Assembly (NCBI GenBank): GCA_963974105.1
Contig: CAXBBG010000001.1
Coordinates: 682,001 to 746,000, forward strand
Reading direction: 5' to 3'
DNA from: UBA2136 sp963974105
GTDB lineage: Bacteria > Pseudomonadota > Alphaproteobacteria > UBA2136
DNA: 64,000 nt
Made by a program: the position numbers and the translations under genes. A model generated the notes under the pieces. It made no database searches. It was given only the letters and a program-made list of their open reading frames with translations, and was not told where the DNA came from. Positions 23,331-32,552 of the stretch are shown here, in pieces. Every line of letters begins with the position of its first letter. The first letter of the stretch is position 1.

Positions 23331-25073
23331 ATGTCTACGGGTCGTTTTTCTCCTGAAGTGTTAGAGCAAATTCGCCAGCGTGTATCGCTTGCGGACGTTA
23401 TTTCTAAACACGCAACAGGTATGAAGAAAAAGGGACGTGACTGGTGGGCTTGTTGTCCCTTCCATAACGAAGCAACACCTTCTTTTCATATTCATGAGTC
23501 TAAGGGCTATTATCACTGCTTTGGGTGCGGGGCGCATGGTAATGTTTTTGACTTTGTTAAAGAAATGCGTGGCGGGTCTTTTGTTGATGCTGTGGTTTAT
23601 TTAGGCGAACTTTCAGGCGTGGAAGTGAAGTTTGAAGCGGTTGATCCTAAGGCACAAAAACAGCGCGATGACGGTCATAAAGCGCTTGAAAAGGCAGCTC
23701 AATTTTTTCAATCGAATTTAAAGTCGCAAAATGTTGACTACTTTAAAAACCGTGGTTTAAACGATGACATTATTCAAACATTTCGTTTGGGTTTTGCTAT
23801 GGACGAATGGTCAAGCCTTACCGACCATTTAACACAGCAAGGCTTTGGCACAAATCTTTTAGAAGAAACAGGGCTTGCCTCTAAGTCTTCTAAGAGTAAA
23901 GGACATTTTGACCGTTTTCGTCACCGTGTGATGTTTCCGATTGAAAGTACAGATGGTAAAGTTGTGGGCTTTGGTGGACGTGTTCTTTCTAAGGAAGATG
24001 ACCCTAAGTATTTAAACTCAGCAGAGACTAAGTTTTTTAATAAGCGTTACATGCTTTATAACCTAAACCGTGCCCGTGACTTTATTCGTAAAGAAAAGCA
24101 GGCGTTGGTGGTTGAAGGGTATATGGATGTTATTGGCCTTTGGGCGCATGGCATTAAAACGGCAGTTGCACCTATGGGTACAGCTATTACAGAAGATCAG
24201 ATACGTTTGCTGTGGCGCTTTTATGAGGCACCGATTATTTGCTTAGATGGTGATAATGCAGGGCGTGGGGCTGCGGTACGCATTGCTAAACGTATATTGT
24301 CTGTTTTAGAACCAGGGCGCACATTGCAATTTGCATGGATGCCCGACGGGTCTGACCCTGATAGCTTTGTGAGTGAAAATGGTAAAGAAGCCTTTTATGA
24401 GCTTATAAAACAAACGGTGACGCTTGAAGATGTGCTTTGGAAAAATATGAGTGAAGGACGTGATGTAAGCTCTGGTGATGGACGCGCTGCCATTGAAGCT
24501 GAAATTGACAGCCTGATGAAACAGGTGAATGATGATATTGTGCGACGCCATTATACAAAGTCTCTTAAAGATAGACTTTGGAGCGGTGGGCGCAAAAAAC
24601 CTCAACTTGTGAGAGGTGATAGAAATAAAAAACAAAAAAATATTATTTTACAGGATAAACAGGCACACATTTTGCTTTCTATTCTGTTTCGTAAGCCAAG
24701 CCTGTTTGAAACGGTTTATGAAAAGATTTCGAGCGTGGTTGTTGAAAATCAAGAGCTTGAAGCTTTTCGTAAAATTTTATTTAAACTTTTTTTACGTGGC
24801 GGGCTTGAAAAGGATTCGCTAGATACCACACTTGCTAGTACGGGAACATTAAGTGATGTTGAAAACTTGCTCGACTCAGAACTTGTTACACGTACTGAAG
24901 ATGAAGATTTAGAAAAGCTGTGGTTTGAGGTTTATAACGACCTTGAAAGAAGCAATGCGCTTAAAAAGCAAAAACATGAAAATGTACTTGCTGCTGATGT
25001 ATTCGACGCCAAAACAGGGCAAGATGCATGGGAGCGAATGAAAACTGCACATGGCAAACGTGCAAATAAGTAA
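23331..25073 (+). CDS. dnaG: DNA primase DnaG
   Basis: A 580-residue primase. It has the CHC2 zinc finger (CCPFHNEATPSFHIHESKGYYHCFGCGAHG, about residues 42-70), the RNA polymerase core (FDRFRHRVMFPIESTDGKVVGFGGRVL) and the TOPRIM catalytic region (LVVEGYMDVIGLW with the later CLDGDNAGRGAA). A C-terminal DnaB-interaction region follows. Size is usual. It sits directly upstream of rpoD as in the classic macromolecular-synthesis operon; rpsU is not present here. Confidence 0.96.
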   Translation: MSTGRFSPEVLEQIRQRVSLADVISKHATGMKKKGRDWWACCPFHNEATPSFHIHESKGYYHCFGCGAHGNVFDFVKEMRGGSFVDAVVYLGELSGVEVKFEAVDPKAQKQRDDGHKALEKAAQFFQSNLKSQNVDYFKNRGLNDDIIQTFRLGFAMDEWSSLTDHLTQQGFGTNLLEETGLASKSSKSKGHFDRFRHRVMFPIESTDGKVVGFGGRVLSKEDDPKYLNSAETKFFNKRYMLYNLNRARDFIRKEKQALVVEGYMDVIGLWAHGIKTAVAPMGTAITEDQIRLLWRFYEAPIICLDGDNAGRGAAVRIAKRILSVLEPGRTLQFAWMPDGSDPDSFVSENGKEAFYELIKQTVTLEDVLWKNMSEGRDVSSGDGRAAIEAEIDSLMKQVNDDIVRRHYTKSLKDRLWSGGRKKPQLVRGDRNKKQKNIILQDKQAHILLSILFRKPSLFETVYEKISSVVVENQELEAFRKILFKLFLRGGLEKDSLDTTLASTGTLSDVENLLDSELVTRTEDEDLEKLWFEVYNDLERSNALKKQKHENVLAADVFDAKTGQDAWERMKTAHGKRANK

Positions 25074-25142
25074 AAAAACAGTTTAGTTTAGTAAATTTTG
25101 CAAACTAAAAAATATTAATGTTGAATGACGAGGATAATATAT

Positions 25143-27140
25143 ATGAGCGACGTAACGTCCCAAACAGTTGTAGAAAACCAAGCTGGAACAACAGAAGGTG
25201 TTTCTAAAAACGTGGTTAATCGTTTTGAAGGAACTTCAGTAGACTCTGATGATGAGGTTTTTGAAGATGATATGTCTGACGATAGCGGTGATGATGTAAC
25301 TGACGCTGTTGGAAAACCTGTTTTGTCAACACGTTCTGAAGAAGATGATGATTCTTCATCTTCTTCTTCAAGTGATGTTTTAGGATCTCACCCAGAATTT
25401 TTTGGGGCATCTGATGCTAAACCTGCTAAAAAGAAAACAGCTTCTGACGAATATGGTCGCACAGATGACCCTGTACGTATGTACTTGCGTGAAATGGGTA
25501 ACGTTGAGCTTTTAACACGTGAACAAGAAGTTCTTATCGCGAAGCGTATTGAGTCTGGTAAAGACGTTATGAATGCGGCTCTTTACTCAACATCATACAC
25601 TTACGAAACAATTTTAGCTGTATGGGCTGACATTGAATCTGGTGAAAAATCACTCCGTGAATTGATTGACCTGAACATCGCAATGGGTGGGCCAACTGAA
25701 GACGAACTTGTTGAAGTTGAAAATGAAGATGAAGATGCTGACGGTGAAACTGTTGAAGCTAAATCTGATAAAGAAGAAGTGAAAACAGAAACTTCGACTG
25801 AAAATGAAGAAGTAAAAGCTGATGGTGAAAACGCAGAAGCAAAAGCTGCTGGCGAATCTGAAGAAGAGGAAGAGGAAGAAGAAGAGGACGAACACTTCTC
25901 ACTTGCTGAAATGGAAGAATTGTTAATGCCACGCATGACAGAAATCTTCACAGCTATTGCTGCTTCTTACAAAGAACTTAAAGCTGTACGTGTTAAATTG
26001 ACTGAAAAATCAGACAAGCGCAACCTAGCTAAAGAAGAATCTATTGTTGAAACGTTGCTTGACTTGATGAAAGAAGTACCTCTTTCAAATGCAAGTGGTG
26101 AGAGACTTGTAAGCAAGTTTTACGATATTTCTCGTAACTTGACAAAAATCGAAGGCTCTCTAATGCGTCAAGCTGTGGCTTGTGGTGTTGACCGTAAAGA
26201 GTACTTGAAAGCATACATCGGTAACGAAGGTAGTCCAACTTGGGTTGAAGGCGTTAAGTCTAAGGCCGCTGCTTGGGATACATTTAAAACTGAATACGCT
26301 GGCGATATTGTTATGACAGCGTCATCTATCAGTGAAAACGTTTCAGAAGTATTTTTAGATGTTGAAGGCTTTAAAAGAATTGTAGCCCGCTTGCGTAAAG
26401 GTGAACGTGAAGCTTCTATTGCTAAAAAAGAAATGGTTGAAGCAAACTTGCGTTTGGTTATTTCTATCGCGAAGAAATACGTGAACCGTGGATTGCAATT
26501 CCTTGATTTGATTCAAGAAGGTAACATTGGTTTGATGAAAGCTGTGGATAAATTTGAATACCGTCGTGGTTATAAGTTCTCTACATATGCTACATGGTGG
26601 ATTCGTCAGGCGATTACACGTTCAATTGCTGACCAGGCGCGTACAATTCGTATTCCTGTTCACATGATTGAAACAATCAACAAAATGGCGCGTACACAAC
26701 GTACAATGATGAACGAACTTGGTCGCGAGCCAACCGTTGAAGAGCTTTCAGAAGTGCTTCAAATGCCGGTTGAGAAGGTGCGTAAAGTTCAGAAGATTGC
26801 TAAAGAGCCGATTTCTCTTGAAACACCAGTAGGTGATGAAGACGATTCGAACCTTGGTGACTTCATTGAGGATACAAACGCTGTATTGCCAATTGATGCT
26901 GCTATGCAAAAGAACTTGCGTGATTCAACAACGAAAACGCTTGCAACGTTAACACCACGTGAAGAACGTGTGCTACGTATGCGTTTTGGTATTGGTATGT
27001 CTTCTGACCACACATTGGAAGAAGTTGGACAGCAGTTTAACGTAACGCGTGAACGTATTCGTCAAATTGAAGCGAAAGCTTTGAAGAAACTACGTCACCC
27101 AACACGTGCACGTGTTCTAAAAACATACACAGAGAACTAA
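25143..27140 (+). CDS. rpoD: RNA polymerase primary sigma factor RpoD (sigma-70)
   Basis: A start at 25143 is chosen (ACGAGGA upstream), giving 665 residues; an in-frame ATG exists at 25125. Region 1.2 is DPVRMYLREMGNVELLTREQEVLIAKRIE. Regions 2.1-2.4 include LQFLDLIQEGNIGLMKAVDKFEYRRGYKFSTYATWWIRQAITRSI, and region 4 ends in the HTH TLEEVGQQFNVTRERIRQIEAKAL. Between regions 1.2 and 2 there is a long Glu/Asp-rich stretch (about residues 185-260 of this start). Transcribed with dnaG, 69 bases apart; followed by a strong terminator. Confidence 0.97.
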   Translation: MSDVTSQTVVENQAGTTEGVSKNVVNRFEGTSVDSDDEVFEDDMSDDSGDDVTDAVGKPVLSTRSEEDDDSSSSSSSDVLGSHPEFFGASDAKPAKKKTASDEYGRTDDPVRMYLREMGNVELLTREQEVLIAKRIESGKDVMNAALYSTSYTYETILAVWADIESGEKSLRELIDLNIAMGGPTEDELVEVENEDEDADGETVEAKSDKEEVKTETSTENEEVKADGENAEAKAAGESEEEEEEEEEDEHFSLAEMEELLMPRMTEIFTAIAASYKELKAVRVKLTEKSDKRNLAKEESIVETLLDLMKEVPLSNASGERLVSKFYDISRNLTKIEGSLMRQAVACGVDRKEYLKAYIGNEGSPTWVEGVKSKAAAWDTFKTEYAGDIVMTASSISENVSEVFLDVEGFKRIVARLRKGEREASIAKKEMVEANLRLVISIAKKYVNRGLQFLDLIQEGNIGLMKAVDKFEYRRGYKFSTYATWWIRQAITRSIADQARTIRIPVHMIETINKMARTQRTMMNELGREPTVEELSEVLQMPVEKVRKVQKIAKEPISLETPVGDEDDSNLGDFIEDTNAVLPIDAAMQKNLRDSTTKTLATLTPREERVLRMRFGIGMSSDHTLEEVGQQFNVTRERIRQIEAKALKKLRHPTRARVLKTYTEN

Positions 27141-27155
27141 AAATCTTTGTAAAAA

Positions 27156-27181
27156 AGGCACCCTGCGGGGTGCTTTTTTTA
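27156..27181 (+). terminator. terminator after rpoD
   Basis: GCACCC/GGGTGC hairpin with a short loop and T7 immediately after, 17 bases past the rpoD stop. Confidence 0.85.
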
Positions 27182-27267
27182 TGTTTTACACCATTGGCTT
27201 GTTTGTTTTGTTACGTATTTTAAAATAAAGTGCTAACGTGTCGTAAATTTAAAGAGATTGAATAAAC

Positions 27268-27477
27268 ATGGATATGAAATTTATATACGGTACAGTTTTT
27301 GGCTTTGCGATAGCCGCTTTTTATTATACAGGTACGGCGGGTGAAACGTATCGTTCGGTAATGCCTGCAAAAACAGTTGAAGAGCAAGCGACCGATGTTT
27401 GGGAACAAACGCAAGGGCACAGCAAGGTGCGCCGTGAATTTAATTACATTACGAAAAAAATAGGCCTAGATTTTTAA
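27268..27477 (+). CDS. small membrane-anchored hypothetical protein, 69 aa
   Basis: One N-terminal hydrophobic segment (residues ~4-20, FIYGTVFGFAIAAFYYTG) is followed by a charged soluble part. AAAGAGATTG lies upstream as a weak ribosome site. It lies 39 bases before the 315-residue membrane protein gene and probably shares its operon. No family recognised. Confidence 0.5.
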   Translation: MDMKFIYGTVFGFAIAAFYYTGTAGETYRSVMPAKTVEEQATDVWEQTQGHSKVRREFNYITKKIGLDF

Positions 27478-27516
27478 ATCCAACGCTTAAAAAATACATA
27501 TAAAGGTAAAAGTACG

Positions 27517-28464
27517 ATGGAAGAAATTACAAAACTACCAATTTTAAAAACGGTTTGGGCTGCCAATCGTGAATTCTTTAAACAGCTTTTTAATGTAAAA
27601 GTGTTTTTGACATTTTTATTGCCAACTATGCTTATTTTTGGTTTTGAAAATATGTTGTCGGATGTTATTTCACATAGCCCAGAAAATGTAAGTTTTGCTG
27701 TTGATAGTATGTTGGTTTTAGGGTTTAGCATTGAAACTTTGGCTGCTATTTATTTATTATTAGTACTGGTTTATTTGTTTTTACTGCCTGTTTTAACGCT
27801 AAACTGGCACCGTCATATGATTTTAAATTCAGATTTAAAATTAAACCCTATTGGCCGGTTTAAATTATTAGGGCGCTTTGTGCGTAAGGTTGTTTGGATA
27901 TGGCTTGTGATGATGTGCCTTGCTATACCCATGGTGTTATTGGGATATGCTTTGTTACTTTCTTACGCCACATTTTTAACTTGGGTGGATAATTTATGGA
28001 TTGCAGCACCCATTTGTTTGCTTGTTGCTGTTGTGATTGCATGGATGTGGGTGAAATTGATTTTAACATGGACGCGTATGACCTTGTTATTACCAGCAAC
28101 TGCTGTAAATGTTCAGTTAAATATTCGTGAGATTATGAGTATTTCTAAACTGTGTGCTGGGCGGTTGTTTGTGACACAATTTTTAGCTGTAGTGGCGCCA
28201 TTATTATTGATTGTTGCCGTGGTTTCCTTGTTTATTTGGGGGTTAAGTGGTGTAGAGTTTTTAGAGCCGTCGACCTTTATGTTTGTGACTCTTGTTTTTC
28301 TGGGTGGATTAGTGAGCGTGTTCTTTACTGTTGTGCCTATTGGTGTTCTTTCTATCTTTTACATGCATTATATTGTGCCTCAATTGCCTAAAATTGAAAA
28401 AATGCGTGCTGAAAAAGAAGCTTTAGACGCAATTGAACAAGAAGGGCAGACCCCATCTGAATAA
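27517..28464 (+). CDS. hypothetical six-helix integral membrane protein
   Basis: A 315-residue protein with about six transmembrane segments (near residues 30-48, 75-96, 125-155, 165-185, 225-250, 255-285) and a charged C-terminal helix (LPKIEKMRAEKEALDAIEQE). The pattern is reminiscent of bacterial membrane proteins of unknown function with a YihY- or DUF-type layout, but I cannot assign one. AAAGG precedes the start. It ends at a clear terminator. Confidence 0.6.
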   Translation: MEEITKLPILKTVWAANREFFKQLFNVKVFLTFLLPTMLIFGFENMLSDVISHSPENVSFAVDSMLVLGFSIETLAAIYLLLVLVYLFLLPVLTLNWHRHMILNSDLKLNPIGRFKLLGRFVRKVVWIWLVMMCLAIPMVLLGYALLLSYATFLTWVDNLWIAAPICLLVAVVIAWMWVKLILTWTRMTLLLPATAVNVQLNIREIMSISKLCAGRLFVTQFLAVVAPLLLIVAVVSLFIWGLSGVEFLEPSTFMFVTLVFLGGLVSVFFTVVPIGVLSIFYMHYIVPQLPKIEKMRAEKEALDAIEQEGQTPSE

Positions 28465-28493
28465 TATCGTTTGTATGATGTTACCGAAATCAG

Positions 28494-28521
28494 CGCCTTG
28501 ACTTCTGTCAGGGCGTTTTTT
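28494..28521 (+). terminator. terminator
   Basis: CGCCTTGAC/GTCAGGGCG hairpin (one G-T pair, loop TTCT) followed by T6, 30 bases after the preceding stop codon. Confidence 0.8.
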
Positions 28522-28617
28522 GTTGGCAAAGTGTATTTTTTACAAGTTAAAGTTATATTTGAATGTGTGAGACAACTTAAAAAGTGTTTTTCAGGTAAAG
28601 CAATGAAGAGGTGAAAA

Positions 28618-28932
28618 ATGTTAGCAACATTTGCAAATAAATTACAAGAGAAAAAAGTGCCGACCAGCAATGTACCGTTGGTCTATTATACTCATAATTT
28701 TCGCTGCCCTGTTGATGTATGGTTTGAACGTAGTTACAAAAATAAATTTGGGTGGGTTGTGCAATTTAAGGCTAAAAGCAACCGTGTTTTGGAAGAGTTT
28801 AGAGGTGATATTTTTAAACAAGCTATTCATTATATTGAAAGGCGTACAAAACGCCCAGTAACGGAAGTTTCATTTGATGAAATATTGGAATTGGCTGAGG
28901 CGCTTGAAATAAAAAAAGTAACACTCCATTAA
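28618..28932 (+). CDS. hypothetical protein, 104 aa
   Basis: A small soluble basic protein with GAAGAGG upstream. It contains an aromatic-rich beta segment (CPVDVWFERSYKNKFGWVVQFK) then helices. No known domain is recognised. It precedes a CBS-domain gene by 24 bases on the same strand and may be cotranscribed with it. Confidence 0.55.
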   Translation: MLATFANKLQEKKVPTSNVPLVYYTHNFRCPVDVWFERSYKNKFGWVVQFKAKSNRVLEEFRGDIFKQAIHYIERRTKRPVTEVSFDEILELAEALEIKKVTLH

Positions 28933-28956
28933 AGGTAGGCAAAAGGGATATATAGT

Positions 28957-29355
28957 ATGAATATTAAGTCAGTGCTTGAAGGTAGAAAAAGACAAGTATC
29001 CAGCATACGGTTATTTGACAAGGTTGACGATACAATAAGGTTCTTCAGCAATACAAATTGCAAAGCAGCAGTTGTTTTAGACGATAAGCAGTCGCTTTGT
29101 GGTATTGTTACAGAACACGATTTGGTGCATTGTTTGGGGGAGCGGGGAAATGCTGCAGCCGATGATACCATTGACGATATTATGTCTCTTGACTTGGTTG
29201 TTTGCACACCTGAAACAGCGATAAGAGAAGCTATTAAACTTATGTCACAGCATAAAATCCATCACTTACCTGTTGTGAGTGAAGCAGGGCACTTGGTTGG
29301 CTTTGTGGATATGATGGAAGTAATGGTTAAATACATTGATAGTATGCCAGACTAA
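28957..29355 (+). CDS. tandem CBS-domain protein
   Basis: A 132-residue protein made of two CBS motifs: VDDTIRFFSNTNCKAAVVLDDKQSLCGIVTEHDLVHCL (about residues 23-60) and ETAIREAIKLMSQHKIHHLPVVSEAGHLVGFVDMMEVM (about 87-125). Paired CBS domains bind adenine nucleotides and usually regulate a partner. There is no attached enzyme here, so it acts alone or in trans. The target is unknown. Confidence 0.82.
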   Translation: MNIKSVLEGRKRQVSSIRLFDKVDDTIRFFSNTNCKAAVVLDDKQSLCGIVTEHDLVHCLGERGNAAADDTIDDIMSLDLVVCTPETAIREAIKLMSQHKIHHLPVVSEAGHLVGFVDMMEVMVKYIDSMPD

Positions 29356-29389
29356 TATGAATTTTAACTGCTACTAAAACGTCTAATAA

Positions 29390-30355
29390 TTATATTATAG
29401 CGCTGATATCATCAATTTGAATGCCAAGTTCAATATATAAGTCTGCTTTGCCGTATTGGTAATGTGCATAAGTGTGCTCTCCTATGGTTGTGTTTTCTTG
29501 GATGTTTGCCTTGCTGAGATTTTCAATATGTACGCTGTCACCTATATTACCGTTTACAAAAATTGAATCGGTATCACTTAATTTTACAACATCTTTTAGG
29601 TCTAAATAAACTTCTTCATTGTTGTCATTATCCATGTCAATTTGTTCTATCCTTTTAAAGGATTTAGTGTTTATGTGAATGACTTCTTGGGGTTCTATGA
29701 TGATGGTATCATTACCTCTTCCGCCTTGAATTAGTGTATCTTGTGCGTCAACAATTAGAGTATCATCACCATTTCCGCCTCTCAGCTGGTCTGCCCCGTC
29801 ATTGCCACGTAATGTATCGTCACCTTTTCTACCGTATATCTTGTCGTCGCCAGCACCACCTTCTAAGTTATCATTAAATTTGTTTGAACCTTTAATGACT
29901 TGGTTGGTGACAGGAGCTGTTTCCTCTTCTTCTGGCTGAGGAGTAATTATTTCATCTATGGAAGGTATTGACGGCGTCAATGATTCAACCTCTTGGGTTG
30001 GGTTCATAAACCTATCTGCATTTTCCTCAATGTGTGGAAAAATACTTTCTGAAGGCTCGATAAGGTTATGGCTTTTATGGCTGTAATGGGTTTGCACAGA
30101 GGATAAGAGGTTATGAAGAGGCATAACTGACTCTTGTGTGTTGTAGATTGCTGAACCTATATGTGTTGTCAGGGTGTGTATAGGGTATGCTGGTCCAGCA
30201 GAGGGCTCTACTTGCCATAGGGTGTTTGAATTTTCCCACTGTGCAAACTCTTGTGACGTGTTTACGTTTTGTTGTAATTCTTCTGTGTTCTCGTCAACTT
30301 TTTCTAAAATTTCTAGTGTTTCAACTTTGTTAAGTTCTGCTTTTTGATTTGTCAT
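29390..30355 (-). CDS. RTX (hemolysin-type calcium-binding) repeat protein
   Basis: A 321-residue acidic protein without a signal peptide. Residues ~166-216 are glycine/aspartate nonapeptide repeats (GGAGDDKIYGRKGDDTL, GNDGADQLRGGNGDDTL, GGRGNDTI) that bind calcium in a beta roll. RTX proteins leave the cell by type I secretion using an uncleaved C-terminal signal. No ABC/MFP secretion pair lies beside it; the MacAB-TolC type locus at 42.5-47 kb is a different class. The N-terminal 160 residues are low-complexity and show no enzyme motif, so it may be structural or adhesive. AGGGAG lies upstream of the ATG. Confidence 0.75.
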   Translation of the reverse strand: MTNQKAELNKVETLEILEKVDENTEELQQNVNTSQEFAQWENSNTLWQVEPSAGPAYPIHTLTTHIGSAIYNTQESVMPLHNLLSSVQTHYSHKSHNLIEPSESIFPHIEENADRFMNPTQEVESLTPSIPSIDEIITPQPEEEETAPVTNQVIKGSNKFNDNLEGGAGDDKIYGRKGDDTLRGNDGADQLRGGNGDDTLIVDAQDTLIQGGRGNDTIIIEPQEVIHINTKSFKRIEQIDMDNDNNEEVYLDLKDVVKLSDTDSIFVNGNIGDSVHIENLSKANIQENTTIGEHTYAHYQYGKADLYIELGIQIDDISAII

Positions 30356-30543
30356 TGTAATTTTCTCCCTATTTATCGTTACATGCTAAGATGCAAACTT
30401 TATGCCATGTTGTATACATGTTTGTTTTTAGGGAGAGAAGGGGAGAGGTGGAAGGGTGCCTTTATAAGAAATTCACCTTAGCTAGCAGTGTAAACAGAGC
30501 TTCGTAGTTGAGTAAGAAGCTCCACCTACTTTGACGGGTTTAA

Positions 30544-32247
30544 TTACCGTTCCTTATCTTCATACATGCCGTTATCAGCTATTTGTAGAAGGTCTTTTGC
30601 TGTTGTGGCGTCTGTAGGGAAGGTTGCTGTACCAATACTTACACCAATAGCTATATCTGTATCTACGATATTTGTTTTAAATGGCTTATTGATGGCGGCC
30701 TTGATTTTATCTATGTAGAAGTTAGCTTTGTCTTTATCACATTTTATCAACACAACAAATTCGTCTCCGCCAATACGGGCAATTGTTGATGCTTTAGGAA
30801 GTGTAGCTGTTAAGCGGGTTGCCACTTCTTTTAATATTGCATCACCAGCTTCATGACCGTAAGTGTCATTTACAGGTTTAAATTTATTCAGATCAAGGAA
30901 GAAGACTGTGAATTTAGCCTTGGATACTGTACCAGCTTTAAGGGCCGCCATGAAGGCTGTGCGGTTATCTAAGCCTGTTAATGCATCACTCAGGGCAACG
31001 TTCTGCCTAAACCTTCTTGAAACTTCTTGCGATATTTCTGAAACAAAAGCATCTCGACCTTTACCATCACGGATAACTTCTATTGCAGCTTCTGGAACAT
31101 CTAAAAGTTCTGCAGCTGTTTTGACGCAGCCTTTGCAGTGTTCGATTGAGGCGATGACTGTTTCATAGTCGTCCATTCCGTGAGATACTTGGCGAATGGT
31201 TATATCCTCTTTTTGGATAGACATGGCACGTTTAATGTCATCCCAAAGTGAGCCTGTTCTTTCTTTCTTGACGGCGGTTCGTACGCGTAAAAAAACAGAA
31301 AGAGCAGATCCGAATGTAATAATAAAACATGCAATAAGGAGTTGATACCCACGTTCACCTTCAAACACACTTTCATTCTTAGAAAAAGCAGATGTGAAGG
31401 ATAAGAGCCATTCGGCAGCTAATGTTAATAAGGGTACAAATGCCATTAAAGCAATAATGTTATCCGACTTAATTTTATAACTCGCAGACCAAAAGAAATA
31501 TCTATAAATAGATGATAGAAAAACGCCATACAAAAGACCTAACCAAATACTAGAAGGGTGCGCGTAGCGTGCAATGTCTGGGAAAAATGCTAAATACTCT
31601 GATTGCGGTAATACATATTGTTTGAATATTGAACCTATAATGGCAAATAGTAAAAACATCATACTTGTAATAAAGGAGACAAATCCAACAACGCGCGCTT
31701 TATCACGCATATTACCACTTTCTTGAGCTTGTTCGGACTGTTTATGTGTTTCTGCAAAGATAACTTCTCCAGCCTGTACAATACCAGTTGCTAACGCTAA
31801 ATAAAATATAACCCAAATAACGTCTCTGTCTTGAAGTGAGAAAAGGTAAGCTAGCCCAATACCTACAAAAACAAGCCCTATCAAGTCAGTTTTAGGTTGG
31901 GCGCGTTTAAAGAAGAATAAGGATGCAAGAAATGAAACAGGGATAGCAAATCTACCAAACAAGCTCATTTCTGTTGCGCTTACATAGCGCGTTAAGTAAA
32001 CATCTAAAACAAATATGCCGATGGATGCAATGCCATAAAACCAAGTTGATGGGTTTTTTAATGTGTTTCCAACCAGTTTGCCTGGGCCAGCAAAAATTGA
32101 TAATACAAGAGAGGCTGATACAATCGATATAGCTGCAAAAACAACAGCTTCTATATCAAAGTTCATAGAAGCAAAGCGAATGAGTATATTAAAGCAACTT
32201 GCTAGAATAACAAGTGTAAATGCTTGTAAAATTCCGGTTAAATACAT
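30544..32247 (-). CDS. diguanylate cyclase with EamA-like ten-helix membrane domain (copy A)
   Basis: A 567-residue protein. The first ~330 residues hold about ten hydrophobic helices laid out like an EamA/drug-metabolite transporter. Residues ~369-392 (CVKTAAELLDVPEAAIEVI) look like a helix-turn-helix-sized segment. The C-terminal GGDEF domain starts at DALTGLDNRTAF and has an intact GGDEF at 493-497, with FFLDLNKFKPVNDTYGHEAGD before it. It should make c-di-GMP in response to a membrane signal. Its ATG overlaps the TAA of the small upstream gene (TAATG). A full-length paralog lies at 40405. Confidence 0.82.
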   Translation of the reverse strand: MYLTGILQAFTLVILASCFNILIRFASMNFDIEAVVFAAISIVSASLVLSIFAGPGKLVGNTLKNPSTWFYGIASIGIFVLDVYLTRYVSATEMSLFGRFAIPVSFLASLFFFKRAQPKTDLIGLVFVGIGLAYLFSLQDRDVIWVIFYLALATGIVQAGEVIFAETHKQSEQAQESGNMRDKARVVGFVSFITSMMFLLFAIIGSIFKQYVLPQSEYLAFFPDIARYAHPSSIWLGLLYGVFLSSIYRYFFWSASYKIKSDNIIALMAFVPLLTLAAEWLLSFTSAFSKNESVFEGERGYQLLIACFIITFGSALSVFLRVRTAVKKERTGSLWDDIKRAMSIQKEDITIRQVSHGMDDYETVIASIEHCKGCVKTAAELLDVPEAAIEVIRDGKGRDAFVSEISQEVSRRFRQNVALSDALTGLDNRTAFMAALKAGTVSKAKFTVFFLDLNKFKPVNDTYGHEAGDAILKEVATRLTATLPKASTIARIGGDEFVVLIKCDKDKANFYIDKIKAAINKPFKTNIVDTDIAIGVSIGTATFPTDATTAKDLLQIADNGMYEDKER

Positions 32248-32456
32248 TAGCTAACCTTCCCTGTAAAAATGGCGAGCATGATAAAGACAGCTAAAACACC
32301 AACCATAAGTGCAATAGAAGAAGCCCAAGCGTAAATATCTGCCTGTGTGGCAGAGGAGATGATAAGCATGTCTTCACGGCGTTCATTTACAGTACGACGT
32401 TTAGGCTTATTTTTCCTACGTGCCGAGGAGGGGGTTGTTTGTTTTGTTTTTGTCAT
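32247..32456 (-). CDS. small one-helix partner of the EamA-GGDEF protein (copy A)
   Basis: A 69-residue protein with a very basic N-terminus (MTKTKQTT...ARRKNKPKRRTVNERREDMLIISSA) and one transmembrane helix near residues 45-65. The frame opens at 32483, but the start MTKTKQ at 32456 is conserved in the paralog at 42130 and has AGGG upstream in both. It is translationally coupled to the cyclase (TAATG). Its conservation with the cyclase in both copies suggests a functional pair. Confidence 0.72.
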   Translation of the reverse strand: MTKTKQTTPSSARRKNKPKRRTVNERREDMLIISSATQADIYAWASSIALMVGVLAVFIMLAIFTGKVS

Positions 32457-32552
32457 TGTTTGCCCTGATATTTGATTTACCATTTATAGTGTAAGTGTTT
32501 AGGTATAAAAATACAATCACAGCTTAACCTCGTTTACATATAAAAATATTGT

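Noticed and set aside
25601..25951. Ser-rich minus-strand ORF opposite rpoD
   Set aside because: Antisense shadow of the Glu/Asp-rich region of rpoD.
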